NCBI RefSeq assembly: GCF_044987625.1
Contig: NZ_JBJDSB010000002.1
Location: 1,116,001-1,180,000, forward strand
Direction of reading: 5' to 3'
DNA length: 64,000 nt
From: Desulfobaculum sp044987625
GTDB taxonomy: Bacteria; Desulfobacterota; Desulfovibrionia; Desulfovibrionales; Desulfovibrionaceae
Shown: positions 1 through 9,456 of the stretch, in pieces
Numbering within the stretch: position 1 is the first letter of the stretch
Layout: each line of letters starts with the position of its first letter
Made by a program: the position numbers and the translations under genes
Notes under the pieces: model-generated
The model's input: only the letters and a program-made list of their open reading frames with translations
Database searches by the model: none
Told to the model about the DNA's origin: nothing

Positions 1-584
1 GCGTCTTCAGCCTCGGGCTCGGCCGTGGCGGCCTCCTCTGCTGCAGGCTCGGCGACAGCTTCGGGCTGGGCTTCCTTGACGGACTCCTCAGCCAACTGGT
101 CCAGCGGCGTGGGTTGCTCCACCTCGGCGGGGGCGGCCTCTTCCTGCTGTACAGGCTCGGCCGGAGCCTTTTTGGCGACAAGTTTGTCGTAGGCCATGTA
201 GCCGCCAAAACCGGCAAGGATGACCACGATGGCGGCGATAAAGACCATCAGGTTCGTCTTGCGGCGGTTTTCGTTGTCGAGGGCTTCGGACGCGGCGCGC
301 ATAGCGGGTTCGGAGTCAAGCTCCTCGCCGGGGGCGTCGCTCTCCACGGGGTACTCAACAGCCATAACCCCGGCCAGCCGCTCGACATCAAGGCCAAGCA
401 GACGGGCATAGTTGCGCACAAAGCCCTTGGCATAGACCGGATGCGGCAACAGGTCCGGATTGGCCGTTTCAATGGCTTCGATGTTGATTTTGCTGATTTT
501 GGTCTTTTCCACCACTTCGTCGATGGTCAGACCCTGACGTTCCCGCTCCTGTCTAAACAGGTCGCCCAGTTCCTGCAGATTCAT
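1..584 (-). CDS. RodZ-like helix-turn-helix membrane protein (partial, C-terminus outside window)
   Basis: Reading the minus strand from the ATG at 584 gives an open frame to the window edge (194 codons). Residues 1-75 look like a RodZ-type cytoplasmic HTH domain, with the family-typical stretch HPVYAKGFVRNYARLLGLD at about residues 48-66. A charged linker and one transmembrane helix (about 111-131) follow, then an Ala/Pro/Glu-rich periplasmic segment running off the window. RodZ proteins link MreB to the cell wall elongation machinery; that role is inferred from the architecture. The family C-terminal domain cannot be seen here. The gene lies 125 bp downstream of the chaperone gene on the same strand. 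Confidence 0.8.
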   Translation of the reverse strand, partial: MNLQELGDLFRQERERQGLTIDEVVEKTKISKINIEAIETANPDLLPHPVYAKGFVRNYARLLGLDVERLAGVMAVEYPVESDAPGEELDSEPAMRAASEALDNENRRKTNLMVFIAAIVVILAGFGGYMAYDKLVAKKAPAEPVQQEEAAPAEVEQPTPLDQLAEESVKEAQPEAVAEPAAEEAATAEPEAED

Positions 585-652
585 TCAGATACTCCGTATT
601 CGATTCCGGGAAGTCGGTCGCTTTGCCCCGTGCGGGGAGCCGCACAGGGATA

Positions 653-686
653 CGCAGTCCGCCCGGATTCCCCGGTGCGGACTGCG
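653..686. repeat. Intercistronic inverted repeat (hairpin)
   Basis: CGCAGTCCGC (653-662) is perfectly repeated in inverted form at 677-686 with a 14-base loop. It lies between the chaperone stop (710) and the RodZ-like start (584). There is no T-run on either side, so it may stabilise or attenuate the transcript rather than terminate it. Confidence 0.45.
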
Positions 687-709
687 GTAGTGGCTTCAAT
701 CGGTACTGG

Positions 710-1648
710 TTACAGCTTAATGTCGATAAGCGCGTTTTCCTTCAGCTTGGACATGTACTCTGCAAAGCGCTCTTCCAAGCGCTGCTGGTAGATGGCGTCA
801 TAGATGGCGTCGTGGACTTCTTCAATGGGCTGGGTACCTTCGGACTCCACCTGGTTCACGTAAAGCAACGCTTCGTGCCCCTGAATGAAGAACGGCTGCG
901 ACATTTCATCTTTGCCCAGACCATCCAGAGCGGACTGCCATTCCGGAGCAAGGTCGCCCCAGCTCATTTCACCAATGCGCCCGCCCTGCCCCATTCCGGG
1001 ACCCTGCGAATACAGGTCGGCGGCGTCGGCAAAGCTGATTTCTTTCTTTGCGATGCGGTCGCGGAGATTGTCCACATCCACACCCTCGGCGCAGACGATG
1101 AGGCTCAGGTCCACGGTGCGGTCGCCGCGGAACTGGTAGCTGTGCTCGTCGTAGTAGCGCTGGATGTCCTCATCGGTGACGGCCACCTTGCGCTTGACCA
1201 TGTAGCCCAGCAGTTTGTGGCGCAGGATGTCGTCCCGCAGCTTCTGCTTGAACTCATCCACAGTCATGCCTTCCAGCGTCAGTTGCTTCTCAAAGGACGT
1301 GCCGTTCAGGTTGGCGCGGGTCTTATAGGACTCCATCTCGTTGTCGACTTCCACGTCGGAGATGTTGATGCCCAGACGCTGCACTTCCTGACGGATGAGG
1401 ATGTTGTTGACCATGCCGTCCAGCAGCTTGTGCTTGAGCTTCATGATAGACGCCTTGTCGGCCTCGGTCAGCTGGCGGCCCTTGTACCGCTCAAGGTAGG
1501 GCTTCACACGCTGATTCAACTCAAAAAGCGTCACGATCTCGCCGTTGACATCGGCAACGACCCTGTCCACAACCTGTCCCGCGAAGGCAGCGGGTGCGGT
1601 GGCCAGAACCAATACAGCGGCAAGAATATATCTGGAAAGTCGGTGCAA
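710..1648 (-). CDS. SurA-type periplasmic chaperone / parvulin peptidyl-prolyl isomerase
   Basis: This 312-residue exported protein has a signal peptide ending in ATAPAAFA, a SurA_N-like domain beginning VVDRVVADVNGEIVTLFEL, and a parvulin-like C-terminal domain (segment FADAADLYSQGPGMGQGG, then IGEMSWGDL). It should fold outer-membrane or periplasmic proteins and isomerise prolines. I chose a TTG start at 1648 because a perfect GGAGG lies 6 bases upstream and it places the signal peptide at the N-terminus; the frame stays open upstream to an ATG at 1831, but that extension is not signal-like. It sits downstream of a second foldase gene, separated by a terminator. Confidence 0.82.
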   Translation of the reverse strand: MHRLSRYILAAVLVLATAPAAFAGQVVDRVVADVNGEIVTLFELNQRVKPYLERYKGRQLTEADKASIMKLKHKLLDGMVNNILIRQEVQRLGINISDVEVDNEMESYKTRANLNGTSFEKQLTLEGMTVDEFKQKLRDDILRHKLLGYMVKRKVAVTDEDIQRYYDEHSYQFRGDRTVDLSLIVCAEGVDVDNLRDRIAKKEISFADAADLYSQGPGMGQGGRIGEMSWGDLAPEWQSALDGLGKDEMSQPFFIQGHEALLYVNQVESEGTQPIEEVHDAIYDAIYQQRLEERFAEYMSKLKENALIDIKL

Positions 1649-1810
1649 GGATTTCCTCCGAAAATGATGGTCCGGCCCCGCCGGACAAGGGTTGAGAACT
1701 GCCCTGCGCTCACTTGGCGCAGTTGCCTTTCGATAATAGCTTTCACGCCATAATGCAACGCCACTGTGCCACGGCTTACCCCAAAAAATGCCCAAAGGGC
1801 GCATTCCCCC

Positions 1811-1851
1811 GAAAGCAAAACAGGGAGGCATGCGCGCGGCACTCCTCCCTG
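1811..1851 (-). terminator. Rho-independent terminator after the foldase lipoprotein gene
   Basis: CAGGGAGG (1821-1828) pairs with CCTCCCTG (1844-1851). On the minus strand the stem is followed by TTTTGCTTTC. It lies 26 bp past the stop of the gene at 1877, so the mfd-lipoprotein transcript should end here. Confidence 0.75.
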
Positions 1852-1876
1852 TGTGGTTTAATCTTCCGGCGTGTGG

Positions 1877-2974
1877 CTATTTTTCGGCCTTTTTGCCGCC
1901 CTCTTCCGCCGTCGCCGCAGCGTCTGCGGACGTGGCGTTTTCTGTGGCATTTTCTGCGGCGCTTTCATCCTTGGCCGGGGCGGCGTTCTGGGGCGCTGTG
2001 GACGGCTGCGGCTCTGCGGCGGCATCGTCCTGCACGGGCATACCGTGGTCGTCCAGCAGATGGGTGCTGACCTCAATACTGGCATGTGCCAGCGCATCAC
2101 TCAGCCACGCGTCAAAGGCCTCGCGCAGTTTGCGCTCCACCAGCACCTTTTCCACCACAGGGTACGCCCGAGACGGGTCCAGCACCTTGGCCGGGCTCTT
2201 TTCCAGATAGATAAGGCTCTGGAAGTCCGACTCGCTGGTCATCACCGGGGTGGCGTCTCCGGGGGACAGCGGCTTGAGGGCATTTTTCCAGGCAATGGTC
2301 ATCCGGTCCTCACGCACGCGAAGCTCGCGGACCTCCACCTGCTCAAATTTTCCTTCGATGGCGTCCACACTGCTGTTTTTGCGGTACAGGTCCACGGCGG
2401 ACTGCACCGCGTCGCGGCTGGGACCGCTGACGAGATAAATGCGCAGACGGGGCGGCAGGTAGAATTCATTGATATGCTGGCGGTAGTAGGCTTCGGCCTC
2501 CTCGTAGCCCAGCGAAATGCCGGGACGCAAAACCTCGCTGAAAAACTTCTCCAGAGCGAGACGGGCGCGCAGCTCCTGCCGCCAGTAGTCGATATCAATA
2601 TATTCCTCGACGAGGACCTGCTCGAAGGTATCCTCAGGGTAGTCCGCGCGGACTTCGTCCTCCGCGGCCTGCACTTCCTCCTGCGTCACGCCGAGGTCGC
2701 GGCGCTCCAACTCCTCGTCCACAAGCTCCTGCACGATAAGGTCGCCAAGCAGGTGCCCATAGTCTTCCTTCAACTGCGCCACACTGGGCGCGGCGTCGAA
2801 GGAGGAATCCAGATGCATAAAGTCATATTTCAGTTCCAGACGGTCCAAGGTGATGGGGCGGCCATTCACACGCGCCACAACGCCTTGCTGCTCCCCTTCC
2901 CCGGAGCATCCGCCAAGGGCGAAAACGAGCGCCATAAGGACGCAGACGACGCCTATCCTGCTGTTTTTCATCAT
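1877..2974 (-). CDS. Lipoprotein with SurA/PpiD-like N-terminal foldase domain
   Basis: A 365-residue predicted lipoprotein. The signal ends in a lipobox (LGGC, Cys22), followed by VVARVNGRPITLDRLELKYD, a typical start of SurA/PrsA-like chaperone domains. The middle (about 165-270) resembles a degraded PpiC fold without a clear parvulin signature, so isomerase activity is doubtful. The last 50 residues are an Ala/Glu-rich tail. Its ATG overlaps the mfd stop codon (ATGA at 2971-2974), implying translational coupling. Together with the SurA-type gene downstream it makes a pair of envelope chaperones. Confidence 0.75.
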   Translation of the reverse strand: MMKNSRIGVVCVLMALVFALGGCSGEGEQQGVVARVNGRPITLDRLELKYDFMHLDSSFDAAPSVAQLKEDYGHLLGDLIVQELVDEELERRDLGVTQEEVQAAEDEVRADYPEDTFEQVLVEEYIDIDYWRQELRARLALEKFFSEVLRPGISLGYEEAEAYYRQHINEFYLPPRLRIYLVSGPSRDAVQSAVDLYRKNSSVDAIEGKFEQVEVRELRVREDRMTIAWKNALKPLSPGDATPVMTSESDFQSLIYLEKSPAKVLDPSRAYPVVEKVLVERKLREAFDAWLSDALAHASIEVSTHLLDDHGMPVQDDAAAEPQPSTAPQNAAPAKDESAAENATENATSADAAATAEEGGKKAEK

Positions 2975-5900
2975 GTCCTTTCCGTTTCAGTGCGTTCGGT
3001 ATGGTCTTGTGCTGTGGTATCGGCGGGAAGCAAGGCGGCCAACTCCCGTTCCACTGCGGCGAGGCTTTCGCACACGCCCGTGGCGGCAACGCGAAGCTCC
3101 AGCCTGTCCGGCGGCAACATACGCACAGAGCCTTCCTTCTCCTGCACCCACTGCACCAAGCGCTCGGGCGGCACCACGGCGGCGTCTTCGGCAAAGGTCA
3201 TCACCACGCGGCCCTCGTACACATCGGCCTTGGTCACCTGCAGGCGGCCAAGCAGACGCTTGAGCCGGAGCAGCGCAAAGAACTGCTCCATCTGCTGGGG
3301 CGGCACGCCGAAGCGGTCGCGAATCTCGCCGATGAGTTCCTCCAGCGCGCTGGCGGAGTCCGCCGACGACAGCGCCTTGTAGTAGCGCAGACGCTCGCGG
3401 GCTTCGGGCATGTATTCTTCGGGGATATGCGCCTCAAAGACGATATTCAGCTCGGGGCTGGTGTCGCGCCGCAGGTCCTCGCCGCGCACGCGGCGGACCT
3501 CCTCCTCCAGCATCTCAAGGAACATATCAAGGCCCACCTTGGCCATACTGCCGGACTGCACCTCGCCAAGAATATTGCCCGCGCCGCGAAGCCGCAGGTC
3601 CTCCATGGCAATCTGAAAGCCCGCGCCAAGATAGTCCATATCAAGGATAACCTGCAGGCGCTTACGGGTTTTCTCCGGTAATTTATCCAGCGAGGGCACC
3701 ACAAAGTAGGCGTAGGCCTGTGTGGCACTTCGACCCACACGGCCGCGCAGCTGATACAGTTGCCCAAGGCCAAACAACTGGGCTTGGTCCACAATAAGGG
3801 TGTTCGCCTGCGGGAAATCAAGGCCGGATTCCACAATGGCCGTGCACACGAGTATGTCTATCTCGCCGTGCCAGAACTTGTGGATGGTCTCCTCAAGCTC
3901 GCGCTCGCGCATCTGACCGTGTGCCATGCCCACACGCGCGCCGGGCACAAGCTCCTGCACGTACTCAACCACGCGGGGCAGACTGCGCACACGGTTGTGT
4001 ACCCAGAATATCTGGCCCTCGCGGTCCAACTCGCGCTGAACAATGGCGCACAGCGGCTCCTTGTCGCGTTCCAGGATGGAGGTCTGCACGGGCTTACGGT
4101 CCACGGGCGGCGTTTCCATAACGCTCAGGCTGCGGATGCCGGAAATGGACAGTTGCAAGGTGCGCGGGATGGGCGTTGCCGTCAGGGCAAGGACGTCGAT
4201 ATCCTTACGCATCTGCTTCAGGCGCTCCTTATCCTTGACGCCGAAGCGCTGTTCTTCGTCGAGGATGAGCAGGCCGATGTTGGGCAGGTGCACGTCCTGC
4301 GACAGCAGGCGATGGGTGCCGATAAGGATATCCACCTCACCACGCGCGGCAGCGGCCAGCACGGCCTTTTGCCGCTTGCGCGGAACAAAGCGGCTGAGCA
4401 GCCCCACCGTGAGGGGGAAGCTCTCCATCCGGCGCTTAAAGTTCTGGTAATGCTGCTCCGCCAGCACGGTTGTGGGGCATAAAATGGCAACCTGACGGCC
4501 ATCAAGCGCGGCGCGGAAGGCGGCGCGCATGGCGATTTCCGTCTTGCCGAAGCCCACGTCGCCGCAGATGAGGCGGTCCATAGGTTCGGGCTTTTCCATG
4601 TCCGCCAGCACGGCGCGGATGGCCTTTTCCTGATCCGGCGTTTCCTCGAAGCCAAAGGACGCCTCGAACTCGTTGAACATGTCGTCTACGGGCGAATAGG
4701 AGTAGCCCTTGGCTACCTTGCGCCACGCATACATTTCCACCAGTTCGCGGGCAATCTTCTCAATGGCCTTGCGGGCGCGCGCCTTGGCGCGGTTCCATCC
4801 GGCCCCGCCCAGCTTGTCCAGCGCGGGGGATGCGCCTTCCGGCCCCTTGTAGCGCTGGATGACATCCAGTCGGTCCACAGGCAGATACAGCTTATCGTCG
4901 CCGGAGTAGTACAGGAGCAGATAGTCGTTGCTCACACTGCCAAGGTTCAGGCGGTGCAGCCCGCCAAACCGGGATAGCCCCCACTCGCGGTGCACAAGCA
5001 GGTCGCCCTCGGACAGGTCCTCATAGGTCTTGAGACCCTTGAAGTCCGCCGCACCGGGCAGCGCCGCGCGGGTGCGCGACGGCTGGATAACGTCTTCACC
5101 AAGGATGATGGAGCCGTTCCAGCCGAATTCGATGCCCTGCTTAAAGGACGAGACAAGGGCAAAAATGCCGCGCTGGTCCGGGACATAGGACGTGGCGGGC
5201 GTCACGCCGTCCTGCTCCGCCAGCGCCAAAAACTTTTTACGGGACTGCGCGGTGCGAAAGGACAAAATGACCTGCGCGCGCTCCTGCGACCACTTCTTGA
5301 TGGCCGCCATCAGCGCCTGCCATGGACGGTTGCGGTCGTCCGGCTTCCAGAACAACTCCTCAAAGGCGGCGTAGTTCTTTTCCGGCAATTCGATGCCGTC
5401 GCGCTTTTCGCCTATGGTGAGGTCCTCGAAGTGGATTTGCGCGTTGTCCTGCCACATTTTGCGCGCGCCTTCGGCCTGCTGGATGATGACGTTGCGCGGC
5501 CTGCGCCAACCAAGGCGCTCGGCCTCCTCATCCAGCGATTCGGTCCAGTCCCATTCCACCTCTTCCATGCGCGTACGTAGACGCCCCGCGCCGCACAGCA
5601 CCCACGCGGCATCGCGCGGGAGCCATTCGTCCAGGGTGACGGCATCATCATAAAACAGCCCCGGACGGATGGAGCCGGTGCCCTCGTCCAGCATCCGGTT
5701 CAGATGCTGCTGCGCTCCGGGGTCCAGCTCGCCAATGCCGCGCAGTTTCTCCCACCGCGCGCGGGCGGCGTCGCACTCCTCGGGCGTAAAGACCGAGGGG
5801 GACGCAGGCAGGAGCACCGCCTCGTCCAGCGCCTCACTGGAGCGCTGGGACATGGGGTCGAACAGACGGATGTCGTCCAGCGTGTCGCCGAAGAATTCCA

Positions 5901-6561
5901 GACGCAAGGGCTTCGGGTAGCCGGGCGCAAAAATATCCAAAATATCGCCACGCATGGCCATTTCGCCGGGGCGCGTCACCATGCCCGTACGCTCGTAGCC
6001 CCAGCTGGCGCACTGCTCCAGAATGCTCTCGGACAGAATCTCCTCGCCCCGCGGCAGGACAAGGTGATGGGTGTCGAGAATGCGGCGCGGCGGCCACTTG
6101 GGCAGCAGATTGTCCGGCGTCAGCAAAATACCGCGTGCGCCGGAGCCTGTGGCGAGGGAATACAGCGCAGCCCAGCGCGCGGCCCAGCGGCCCGGGTCCG
6201 TGGACTTGGCGGGATAGGCGGGAAAGGTCACCCACTTGGAACCGCCAAAGGGGCCGTCGCCCGGAGTCAGCAGGCCAAGCAGCGCCTGCATCTGCACCAG
6301 TTCCTTGGTGCCGGGAACAACCATCACCACACTGCGGGAGCGGGCAAGAAGGCCTGCGGCAATTGCCGCCTGTGTACCGGGGCCGGACTTGTAGACGCGA
6401 CGGGACAGCGCCGCCCCTTCCGGCGACAGCATGCGGCCGGATTGAGCGAACTCCCGCAACTCAGGAGGGAAAAGCAACTGGTTTGTTTCCTTGTTTTTTC
6501 GTTTCCACGAATACGCACAACGAAAGACCGCCGCGCGCAACAGCGCAGCGGCGGTCATCAT
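2971..6561 (-). CDS. mfd: Transcription-repair coupling factor Mfd
   Basis: At 1196 residues this has the full Mfd architecture: UvrB-homology N-terminal region (about 40-470), RNA polymerase interaction domain (about 515-575, LSEGDLLVHREWGLSRFGGL), and RecG-like translocase with Walker A GDVGFGKTE near residue 670 and DEEQ Walker B near 770. The C-terminal TRCF domain is present. Mfd removes RNA polymerase stalled at lesions and recruits UvrA. The start is uncertain: the ATG pair at 6561 has only a weak Shine-Dalgarno, and a TTG before LLFPPELREF with AAGGA upstream is an alternative that would trim about 28 residues. Confidence 0.97.
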   Translation of the reverse strand: MMTAAALLRAAVFRCAYSWKRKNKETNQLLFPPELREFAQSGRMLSPEGAALSRRVYKSGPGTQAAIAAGLLARSRSVVMVVPGTKELVQMQALLGLLTPGDGPFGGSKWVTFPAYPAKSTDPGRWAARWAALYSLATGSGARGILLTPDNLLPKWPPRRILDTHHLVLPRGEEILSESILEQCASWGYERTGMVTRPGEMAMRGDILDIFAPGYPKPLRLEFFGDTLDDIRLFDPMSQRSSEALDEAVLLPASPSVFTPEECDAARARWEKLRGIGELDPGAQQHLNRMLDEGTGSIRPGLFYDDAVTLDEWLPRDAAWVLCGAGRLRTRMEEVEWDWTESLDEEAERLGWRRPRNVIIQQAEGARKMWQDNAQIHFEDLTIGEKRDGIELPEKNYAAFEELFWKPDDRNRPWQALMAAIKKWSQERAQVILSFRTAQSRKKFLALAEQDGVTPATSYVPDQRGIFALVSSFKQGIEFGWNGSIILGEDVIQPSRTRAALPGAADFKGLKTYEDLSEGDLLVHREWGLSRFGGLHRLNLGSVSNDYLLLYYSGDDKLYLPVDRLDVIQRYKGPEGASPALDKLGGAGWNRAKARARKAIEKIARELVEMYAWRKVAKGYSYSPVDDMFNEFEASFGFEETPDQEKAIRAVLADMEKPEPMDRLICGDVGFGKTEIAMRAAFRAALDGRQVAILCPTTVLAEQHYQNFKRRMESFPLTVGLLSRFVPRKRQKAVLAAAARGEVDILIGTHRLLSQDVHLPNIGLLILDEEQRFGVKDKERLKQMRKDIDVLALTATPIPRTLQLSISGIRSLSVMETPPVDRKPVQTSILERDKEPLCAIVQRELDREGQIFWVHNRVRSLPRVVEYVQELVPGARVGMAHGQMRERELEETIHKFWHGEIDILVCTAIVESGLDFPQANTLIVDQAQLFGLGQLYQLRGRVGRSATQAYAYFVVPSLDKLPEKTRKRLQVILDMDYLGAGFQIAMEDLRLRGAGNILGEVQSGSMAKVGLDMFLEMLEEEVRRVRGEDLRRDTSPELNIVFEAHIPEEYMPEARERLRYYKALSSADSASALEELIGEIRDRFGVPPQQMEQFFALLRLKRLLGRLQVTKADVYEGRVVMTFAEDAAVVPPERLVQWVQEKEGSVRMLPPDRLELRVAATGVCESLAAVERELAALLPADTTAQDHTERTETERT

Positions 6562-6602
6562 GCCTTGTCAGGCGGCGAGCCGCAACAACTGAAAGGCTGT
6601 TT

Positions 6603-7079
6603 TTACACCTGAGCCAGAACGTCCTTCTCTTCGTTAGAGAGCAGACGGTTCAGATCAAGCAGGATGAGCAGGCGGTCTTCCAGCTTGCCCACACCGCTGA
6701 TGTACTCCGATTCCAGGCCGGAAACGACGGGCGGCGGCGGCTCGACCGTGTTTGCCGGAATGCGGAGCACCTCAGAAACGGAATCGACAATAAAGCCCAC
6801 GATCATGTTATTGATCTCAATGACGATGATCCTCGTGTGCTTATCATGATCCCGTGTTGCAAGGCCGAAGCGCCTGCGCAAATCAATAATGGGGATGACG
6901 TTGCCGCGAAGGTTGATGACGCCCTCGACAAACGCAGGAGCCTTCGGGACCTTCGTAATCTCCATGGTGCGGATGATTTCCTGCACCTTGAGGATATCGA
7001 CGCCGAATTCCTCTTCCCCGATGCTGAATGTGACAAGCTGTATCAGCTCAGCATCCTGTCTCTTTTGGGTCTCGTCCAT
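6603..7079 (-). CDS. cheW: Chemotaxis coupling protein CheW
   Basis: A 158-residue CheW domain protein with the segments LIQLVTFSIGEEEFGVDI, INLRGNVIPIIDLRRRFGL and VDSVSEVLRI. It couples chemoreceptors to CheA at the membrane array. The ATG at 7079 is preceded by AGGAGA six bases away; the frame extends upstream to 7211 without looking like CheW. It is monocistronic here, with no cheA or cheY nearby. Confidence 0.93.
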   Translation of the reverse strand: MDETQKRQDAELIQLVTFSIGEEEFGVDILKVQEIIRTMEITKVPKAPAFVEGVINLRGNVIPIIDLRRRFGLATRDHDKHTRIIVIEINNMIVGFIVDSVSEVLRIPANTVEPPPPVVSGLESEYISGVGKLEDRLLILLDLNRLLSNEEKDVLAQV

Positions 7080-7375
7080 CAGTGTTCTCCTGTGGTGTGA
7101 ATGAGAATGGCCGACGGCATGGAAGTCATCGCCAATCATTCCGCCAATAACACATAAATAATCCGAAACCGCGCATAAGGCAACACAAACGCGCGGACGG
7201 CCCTTTTTCATCGGACTCTGGGCACTTACACAGGCCTTATCGGCAACAGCTCCGAATACTTGACCTTTTTTGTCGTGAAAATCTGTTGCGCTTGCGCCCC
7301 TCGTTCATTATCGTACCGCGAGCGCGTCAGGGAAGGTTCCGGGCGCGTGCAGATCACAAGGAGGACGACCCCTGC

Positions 7376-7597
7376 ATGGCACAATTCGCACCACATAAAA
7401 CGAATTACGCGTTGGAGGATCAGATAAAGACCCTGCGCGACGAAGAGCTTCTCGACTTTTGGGAAGAGGCGCAATATCTGGAAAAATTCCTTCAAGATGA
7501 ATTTAGTGCAGGAGCCGGAGCACACATCGAATACGAACGCATCATCCTCAAGGAACTCCAATACCGCACCTGCAAACGTTGCGTCAGCACCAGCTAG
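7376..7597 (+). CDS. Small conserved hypothetical protein (73 aa)
   Basis: The ATG at 7376 follows AAGGAGG (7358-7364) at a rather long spacing. The product is acidic and helical in its first two thirds (DQIKTLRDEELLDFWEEAQ) and ends with CKRCVSTS. I do not recognise a family. The good ribosome site, a dedicated terminator about 60 bp later and codon use like the neighbours support a real gene. Function unknown. Confidence 0.6.
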   Translation: MAQFAPHKTNYALEDQIKTLRDEELLDFWEEAQYLEKFLQDEFSAGAGAHIEYERIILKELQYRTCKRCVSTS

Positions 7598-7655
7598 CCA
7601 ACCGGCTCAAAATTTCTGCATCTCCACATTTCTCTCACTCTGCATTGACGGAAAG

Positions 7656-7687
7656 GCCCCCGCTCCACATGGACCGGGGGCTTTTTT
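7656..7687 (+). terminator. Rho-independent terminator
   Basis: A GCCCCCG arm (7656-7662) pairs with CGGGGGC (7675-7681), extended by an inner TCC/GGA stem, followed by six T residues. It ends the transcript of the 73-residue protein gene. Confidence 0.85.
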
Positions 7688-7765
7688 GCGCGCGGGCTAC
7701 GAAAGTCCGCCGAAAGCGGCGCTCCGGTCCCCGGCGCGCCGCCCTGCCCGCTCCTTCCTGCTCAC

Positions 7766-7800
7766 AAAAAAAGAGCCGCCAGACGCAACGTCCAGCGGCT
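7766..7800 (-). terminator. Rho-independent terminator of ugd
   Basis: AGCCGC (7774-7779) pairs with GCGGCT (7795-7800). Read on the minus strand the stem is followed by a run of seven T residues. It lies 43 bp beyond the ugd stop. Confidence 0.8.
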
Positions 7801-7842
7801 CCTCTGAATGCGAAAAAGCGCCACGCACAAGGCGGGGCTGCG

Positions 7843-9189
7843 CTACTTCTTGGCTTTCGCCGCAGGGCGGCCAATGCTGAAGTAGGCAAAGCCGTCAGCG
7901 GCAAGCTCGGACGGGGAATAGAGGTTGCGGCCATCAAAAATGATGGGGGCGCTCAGCTTTTCCTTAATCTGCGGGAAATCGGGCTTGCGGAACTGGTTCC
8001 ACTCGGTCACCACGGCCAGCGCGTCCGCATCTTCCAACGCGGCGTACTGCTCGTCCACAATTTCCACAAGGTCGTTGCCTTCCAGCGCCTTGCGGGAGTT
8101 CGGCCCGGCAACCGGGTCAAACGCCTTCACGCGCATGCCGCGCTCCGTCAGGTAGCGCACGGTGACAAGCGAGGGAGCCTCGCGGATGTCGTCGGTATTG
8201 GCCTTAAACGCCAAGCCCCACAGGGCGAGGGTCTTGCCTTCCACGCCGCCCTGATTGGCGAAGTAGTCCTCAATCTTGCGGGCCACGGAGAACTTCTGGG
8301 CGTCGTTCACGGAATCCACGGACTGGAGCAGGCTCGGGGTGTGGCCGTTTTCCAGAGCGGTGGTGATGAGCGCCTTCACGTCCTTGGGGAAGCAGGAGCC
8401 GCCATAGCCAACGCCGGGGTAAATGAAGTGGTAGCCAATACGGTGGTCGGAGCCGATGCCAAGGCGCACGTCGCCCACGTCCGCGCCAACGCGCTCGCAG
8501 ATGTTGGAGATTTCGTTGATGAAGGAGATCTTGGTCGCCAGCATGCAGTTGGCGGCATACTTGGTCATCTCCGCGCTGCGCACGTTCATGACGATGAGCT
8601 TTTCGCGGCTGCGGGCAAAGGGCGAGTACAGGGAGCGCATGACTTCCGCCGTCTCGGGATCGTTGGTGCCCAGAATGACGCGGTCGGGCTTCATGAAGTC
8701 GCTGACGGCGTCGCCTTCCTTGAGGAACTCGGGGTTGGAGACCACGTCGAACGCAATGGACTCGCCGCGCTTTTCCAGCTCCTCGCTGATGAGGGCGCGC
8801 ACCTGATCGGCGGTGCCGACGGGCACGGTGGACTTGTCCACGACAATCTTCTTGTCCTTCATATACTGGCCAATCTCGCGGGCCACCTGATGCACGTACT
8901 TCAGGTCGCAACTGCCGTCCTCGCGGCAGGGGGTGCCCACGGTGATGAAGACGACCTGTGCATCCTCAAGGCCTTCGGCAAGGCTGGTGGTGAAGCGCAG
9001 GCGGCCTTCGGCGTTGTTGCGCTTGACCATTTCCTCAAGACCCGGCTCGTAGATGTGGACCTTGCCGCTTTCAAGGGTTTTGACCACGGCGGGGTTCACG
9101 TCCACGCAGGAGACGGCGTTGCCCATCTCGGCAAAGCAGGCCGCACTGACCAGCCCGACATATCCAGTACCAACTATGCAAACATTCAT
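7843..9189 (-). CDS. ugd: UDP-glucose 6-dehydrogenase
   Basis: A 448-residue enzyme oxidising UDP-glucose to UDP-glucuronate, a precursor for envelope polysaccharides. The N-terminal Rossmann motif is GTGYVG (7-12). The catalytic cysteine is Cys266 in GYGGSCFPKD. The central NPEFLKEG and the C-terminal LWGLAFKANTDDIRE are family signatures. Length matches bacterial Ugd. A GAGG lies 9 bases before the ATG. It is a single-gene unit with its own terminator. Confidence 0.96.
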   Translation of the reverse strand: MNVCIVGTGYVGLVSAACFAEMGNAVSCVDVNPAVVKTLESGKVHIYEPGLEEMVKRNNAEGRLRFTTSLAEGLEDAQVVFITVGTPCREDGSCDLKYVHQVAREIGQYMKDKKIVVDKSTVPVGTADQVRALISEELEKRGESIAFDVVSNPEFLKEGDAVSDFMKPDRVILGTNDPETAEVMRSLYSPFARSREKLIVMNVRSAEMTKYAANCMLATKISFINEISNICERVGADVGDVRLGIGSDHRIGYHFIYPGVGYGGSCFPKDVKALITTALENGHTPSLLQSVDSVNDAQKFSVARKIEDYFANQGGVEGKTLALWGLAFKANTDDIREAPSLVTVRYLTERGMRVKAFDPVAGPNSRKALEGNDLVEIVDEQYAALEDADALAVVTEWNQFRKPDFPQIKEKLSAPIIFDGRNLYSPSELAADGFAYFSIGRPAAKAKK

Positions 9190-9456
9190 GTATCCAAACC
9201 TCGTTTGGTGCTTCGTCTCTGGGGATTTCTTTTGATATAGCGAGAAAAGACGGAATAATAGCGCGCAGGGGCGGCCAAGTCAATGCACGGGCCCACGCCC
9301 CGCAGCGCCGCAAAACGCCCCCGCGAGTCCCGGTTTGGCGCGGAAACACAAGCTTTCCCTTGACTTTCGGCCAGTGTTGGCGACAATTTCCTGCGGGCGC
9401 CAATACCGCCCCACCTCATTCTCAACTCTGAATCACCTCGCAGAAAGGATCGAAAT

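Noticed and set aside
7579..9240. A 553-codon plus-strand frame across ugd
   Set aside because: Antisense of ugd and runs through two terminators.
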